NCBI RefSeq assembly: GCF_018279165.1 | Contig: NZ_CP047289.1 | Coordinates: 124,001 to 188,000, forward strand | Length of the DNA stretch: 64,000 nucleotides | Source of the DNA: Falsirhodobacter algicola | Lineage (GTDB): Bacteria > Pseudomonadota > Alphaproteobacteria > Rhodobacterales > Rhodobacteraceae | Direction: 5' to 3' | Part shown: positions 61,528 to 64,000 of the stretch, piece after piece | How positions within the stretch are numbered: the first letter of the stretch is position 1 | Layout of the letters: every line of letters begins with the position of its first letter | Made by a program: the position numbers and the translations under genes | Notes under the pieces: generated by a model | Databases searched by the model: none | What the model saw: only the letters and a program-made list of their open reading frames with translations | Told to the model about the DNA's origin: nothing

Positions 61528-62691
61528 TCAGGCAAGGCGGGACAGGATGGCCTCCGAGGCGATGCGCGCCGCATCCCCCCGGTCGGCCAGCCGTTCCGCC
61601 TGCCGCGCCACCGCCCCCGGATCGCTCAGCGCGTCCAGCGCCTCGGCCAGCAGGTCCGCCCGGACCGGGATGGCGCCCCCTTCGGCATCCAGACGCGCGA
61701 AGACATCGGCGAAATTCGCGACATCCGGGCCGTGCAGGATGGCCGAACCATAGGCCGCCGGTTCGTAGGGCGTATGGCCGCCCCGGTCGGTGAAGGTGCC
61801 GCCGATCACGGTGGCGGCGGCCATCCGGTACCACAGATGCATCTCGCCCATCGTGTCGGCGACATAGACCGCGCCGCCGGGGGCCGCGCCCGCGCTGCGC
61901 TGCGCCGCGACCATCCCCCGCGCCTCGGCAAGGGCCGCCACCGCCGCGCCCCGCGCCGGATGCCGCGGCGCAAGGATCAGCCAGCGGAACCGCGATTGGC
62001 GCGCGAAGGCGTCGAGGATCGCCTCCTCCTCCCCCTCATGGGTGGAGGCGGCGAGGAGCGTCTCTGCCCGCGGCACCGGGGCCGGGGGCAGAGGGTCCGC
62101 CCTCGTTTCGACGGCGGCCTTCAGCATCAGGCGCGGGCCGATCCGGTCCGCCGGAAGGCCGAGGGCGCGCAGCCGCGCCTCTCCGCCCGCGTCCTGCGCG
62201 CTGACCCATGTCAGCGCCCCGAGGATGCGCCGCGCCAGCCCGATGCGCCCCCAGCGGCGGGCCGAACGTTCCGACATCTTCGCCCCGATGACGAAGACCG
62301 GCACCCCGCGCGCCGCGCAGCCGAGGATGCGTTCGGGCCAAAGCTCGTTCTCCACCACGATCAGGGCGCGGGGGCGGCGGCGCAGGATGCGCGCCAGCGG
62401 CCATGGCAGATCGAAGGGTGCCAGCCGCGCCGTCACCCCCGGCAGCGCCCAGCCCTGCACCAAGGCGCGGGCGGTGGGGTTGTTGCAGGTCACGACGACG
62501 GGCGCGGCGCGGGACAGCCGCTCGATCACGGCGCGGGCGGACGTGATCTCTCCGTTCGAGGCGCCGTGCAGCCACAGCGCCCCCTCCGGCCACGGCCCGC
62601 GCCCCATCCGCTGCGCCAGCGTCCCGCGCCGCAGCGCCAGAAGCGCCAGCACGGGCAGGGCGGCCAGCATCAGCAGACGGTACAGGGTCAT
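61528..62691 (-). CDS. waaA: 3-deoxy-D-manno-octulosonic-acid (Kdo) transferase
   Basis: 387 residues, shorter than E. coli WaaA (425). N-terminal membrane anchor (TLYRLLMLAALPVLALLAL), the catalytic-Glu region LWLHGASNGEITSA, VVENELWPE, and the C-terminal sugar-nucleotide motif TFTDRGGHTPYEPAAYG. It adds Kdo to lipid IVA in LPS core synthesis. ATGA overlap with DUF6476 upstream; its stop abuts the RTX-gene stop as TGATCA. Confidence 0.92.
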   Translation of the reverse strand: MTLYRLLMLAALPVLALLALRRGTLAQRMGRGPWPEGALWLHGASNGEITSARAVIERLSRAAPVVVTCNNPTARALVQGWALPGVTARLAPFDLPWPLARILRRRPRALIVVENELWPERILGCAARGVPVFVIGAKMSERSARRWGRIGLARRILGALTWVSAQDAGGEARLRALGLPADRIGPRLMLKAAVETRADPLPPAPVPRAETLLAASTHEGEEEAILDAFARQSRFRWLILAPRHPARGAAVAALAEARGMVAAQRSAGAAPGGAVYVADTMGEMHLWYRMAAATVIGGTFTDRGGHTPYEPAAYGSAILHGPDVANFADVFARLDAEGGAIPVRADLLAEALDALSDPGAVARQAERLADRGDAARIASEAILSRLA

Positions 62692-62981
62692 TCCACCCGC
62701 ACCTCTTGCCGCAGGGTGCCGTCATCGTTGAAGATGAGGATGCGGCCATCTTCGGTGACGACGGCCGTCCATCCCCGACCCAGCGTGACGGCGGTCGGCA
62801 CCGCCCCGTCCAACCGGATCGCCGGGGGCAGCATCGGTTCGCGCGCGGCCATCTCCGGCACGCGCGTGACAAGCAGCCATATCACGGTTATCAGGCCACC
62901 GATCAGCACAAGGGTCAGTATGGTGACCAGCGCCTTCAGAAAGCCCAGTCCGGGCGGCATGTCTTGCGGAGCCTCTTTCAT
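62688..62981 (-). CDS. DUF6476-like small membrane protein
   Basis: 97 residues. One membrane helix (about 15-40, LKALVTILTLVLIGGLITVIWLLV in part) and a C-terminal beta region with an R-I-L-I-F-N-D-D-G-T-L-R-Q-E-V pattern typical of a small Rhodobacterales family. Function unknown. It overlaps waaA (ATGA), so the pair is co-translated. Its ATG overlaps the divergent rluD ATG in CATG. AAAGG 8 bases upstream lies in the rluD coding region. Confidence 0.85.
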   Translation of the reverse strand: MKEAPQDMPPGLGFLKALVTILTLVLIGGLITVIWLLVTRVPEMAAREPMLPPAIRLDGAVPTAVTLGRGWTAVVTEDGRILIFNDDGTLRQEVRVE

Positions 62982-64000
62982 GGCAGACCTTTCCGGCCCG
63001 AATGGGGCACAACTTCAGGTGGTGATCGGGCCGAACCCGCCCGACCGTCTTGATAAGGCCCTCGCGCGGGAGGTGCCAGAGGAGGCGGCCCTGTCGCGCT
63101 CGCGGCTGGCCAAGATGATCGCGGCGGGCGACGTGCTGCGCGGCGGCCTGCCCGTTGCCGCCAAGGACCGCGTGGCGGAGGGCGACGTGCTGGTGCTGCA
63201 ACTTTCCGCGCCCGAGGATGTGGATGCCCAGCCCGAGGATATCCCCCTGACCATCCTGTACGAGGATGACGATCTGATCGTGATCGACAAACCCGTGGGC
63301 ATGGTCGTGCATCCCGCGCCGGGATCGCCGTCGGGCACGCTGGTGAACGCCTTGCTGTTCCATTGCGCCGGCAGCCTGTCGGGCATCGGCGGGGCGAAAC
63401 GTCCGGGCATCGTGCACCGGATCGACAAGGACACCTCCGGCCTGCTGGTCGCGGCGAAATCCGACCGCGCGCATCACGGCCTTGCTGCCCAGTTCGAAGC
63501 GCACAGCGTGACCCGCCGTTACGTCGCGTTGATCCACGGTGTGCCGGACAAGGCCGATCCGCGGCTGCGTGGTATCAGCGGCGTGTCCTTCGAACCCGGC
63601 GGCATCCTGAAGATCGCGACCCAGCTCGACCGTCACCGCAACGACCGTCAGCGGCAGGCGGTGGTGTCCCATGGCGGGCGCCACGCCGTCACGCGGATGC
63701 GCGTGCTGGAGGATTTCGGCACCGCTGCGCTTGTGGAATGCTGGCTGGAGACGGGGCGCACGCACCAGATCCGCGTGCATATGGCCCATGTCGGTCACGG
63801 CCTTCTGGGCGATCAGACCTATGGCGGCAAGCGCAAGGTCGCCGCCAAGGCGCTGGGCGCGGCCGCCTCCGAGGCGGCGGCCGCCTTCCCCCGTCAGGCG
63901 CTGCATGCGGCCACGCTCGGCTTCGTGCATCCGGCCACGGAGGAGGAACTGGCCTTCGAATCGCCCTTGCCCCCCGACATGCAGGACCTCTTGGATCTTC
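62980..64000 (+). CDS. rluD: RluA/RluD-family 23S rRNA pseudouridine synthase (3' truncated)
   Basis: 340 codons visible from ATG 62980; the frame is open at the window end, close to full family length. An N-terminal S4-like RNA-binding part (RLDKALAREVPEEAALSRSRLAK condensed) is followed by the catalytic domain: IDKPVGMVVHPAPG, the catalytic Asp in HRIDKDTSGLLV, and the GRTHQIRVHMAHVGHGLLGD motif. RluD isomerises uridines in helix 69. GGAG 9 bases upstream lies in the divergent gene. RluC/RluA activity cannot be ruled out. Confidence 0.92.
   Translation, partial: MADLSGPNGAQLQVVIGPNPPDRLDKALAREVPEEAALSRSRLAKMIAAGDVLRGGLPVAAKDRVAEGDVLVLQLSAPEDVDAQPEDIPLTILYEDDDLIVIDKPVGMVVHPAPGSPSGTLVNALLFHCAGSLSGIGGAKRPGIVHRIDKDTSGLLVAAKSDRAHHGLAAQFEAHSVTRRYVALIHGVPDKADPRLRGISGVSFEPGGILKIATQLDRHRNDRQRQAVVSHGGRHAVTRMRVLEDFGTAALVECWLETGRTHQIRVHMAHVGHGLLGDQTYGGKRKVAAKALGAAASEAAAAFPRQALHAATLGFVHPATEEELAFESPLPPDMQDLLDL

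Overview
The window is a contiguous stretch of chromosome from a high-GC alphaproteobacterium, almost certainly Rhodobacterales/Rhodobacteraceae. The basis is a GcrA cell-cycle regulator, DUF1178/DUF2948/DUF6476-type proteins, a class III alcohol dehydrogenase with a small cytochrome c, KpsC/KpsS-type capsule genes, and many GTG starts. I found no IS element, transposase or CRISPR array. The one phage-like island is a five-gene lysis cassette beside a tRNA-Leu gene.

Layout. 0-8 kb: end of an AaeX/AaeA-type efflux operon, an HNH protein, a divergent SDR/GH15 pair, a DmpA-type peptidase, a PfpI protein coupled to a 22-residue membrane peptide, a GAF-GAF-HWE histidine kinase and a PRC-barrel protein. 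Several start regions here carry GGAAC-N16/17-NGTT, the form of an EcfG general-stress promoter. 8-20 kb: housekeeping genes (DUF1178, NUDIX, a deacetylase-like protein, tpiA, two Fe-S assembly factors, dtd, a sugar kinase, DUF4396, a UbiH-family hydroxylase, a HAD phosphatase, a GntR regulator, a GT2 glycosyltransferase, carA, yqeY). 20-24 kb: a heme-copper-oxidase subunit I homologue that lacks every binuclear-centre ligand, lipB, tRNA-Leu(GAG), and the lysis cassette (holin, single-TM peptide, muramidase, nested spanins), which may serve a gene transfer agent. 24-34 kb: a leftward operon (dac, tmk, holB, tatD, MBL hydrolase, AEC transporter) divergent from purA, then thiamine pyrophosphokinase, aatA and sdhE. 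34-39 kb: capsule export genes (kpsS, a Wza/KpsD-like lipoprotein, kpsC) facing a MarR regulator. 39-43 kb: riboflavin operon ribE-orf-ribB-ribH-nusB. 43-49 kb: a DUF481 outer-membrane protein, a structured gene-free region, cysK, a glutathione-dependent formaldehyde/cytochrome c/phosphatase operon, a CYP152-type peroxygenase and gcrA. 49-59 kb: argD-argF, an aldo/keto reductase, hrpB, divergent Lrp and Rrf2 regulators, DUF2948, murA, tRNA-Thr(GGT) and cspA. 59-64 kb: a secreted RTX-Hint protein, waaA, DUF6476 and rluD, which runs off the end.

Architecture. Genes are packed very tightly. Co-directional genes often share ATGA, GTGA or TGATG junctions. Of 16 convergent protein-gene pairs, 15 end within -18 to +4 bp of each other, often on TTAG/TTAA/CTAG overlaps or abutting TGATCA. 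The exception (DUF481/cysK) holds a 220-bp segment with several hairpins and a possible long-range closing helix, the best candidate here for an undescribed RNA. The strongest protein oddities are the oxidase-like protein that keeps only low-spin heme ligands, and the RibB protein with a GTP-cyclohydrolase-like tail lacking zinc cysteines.
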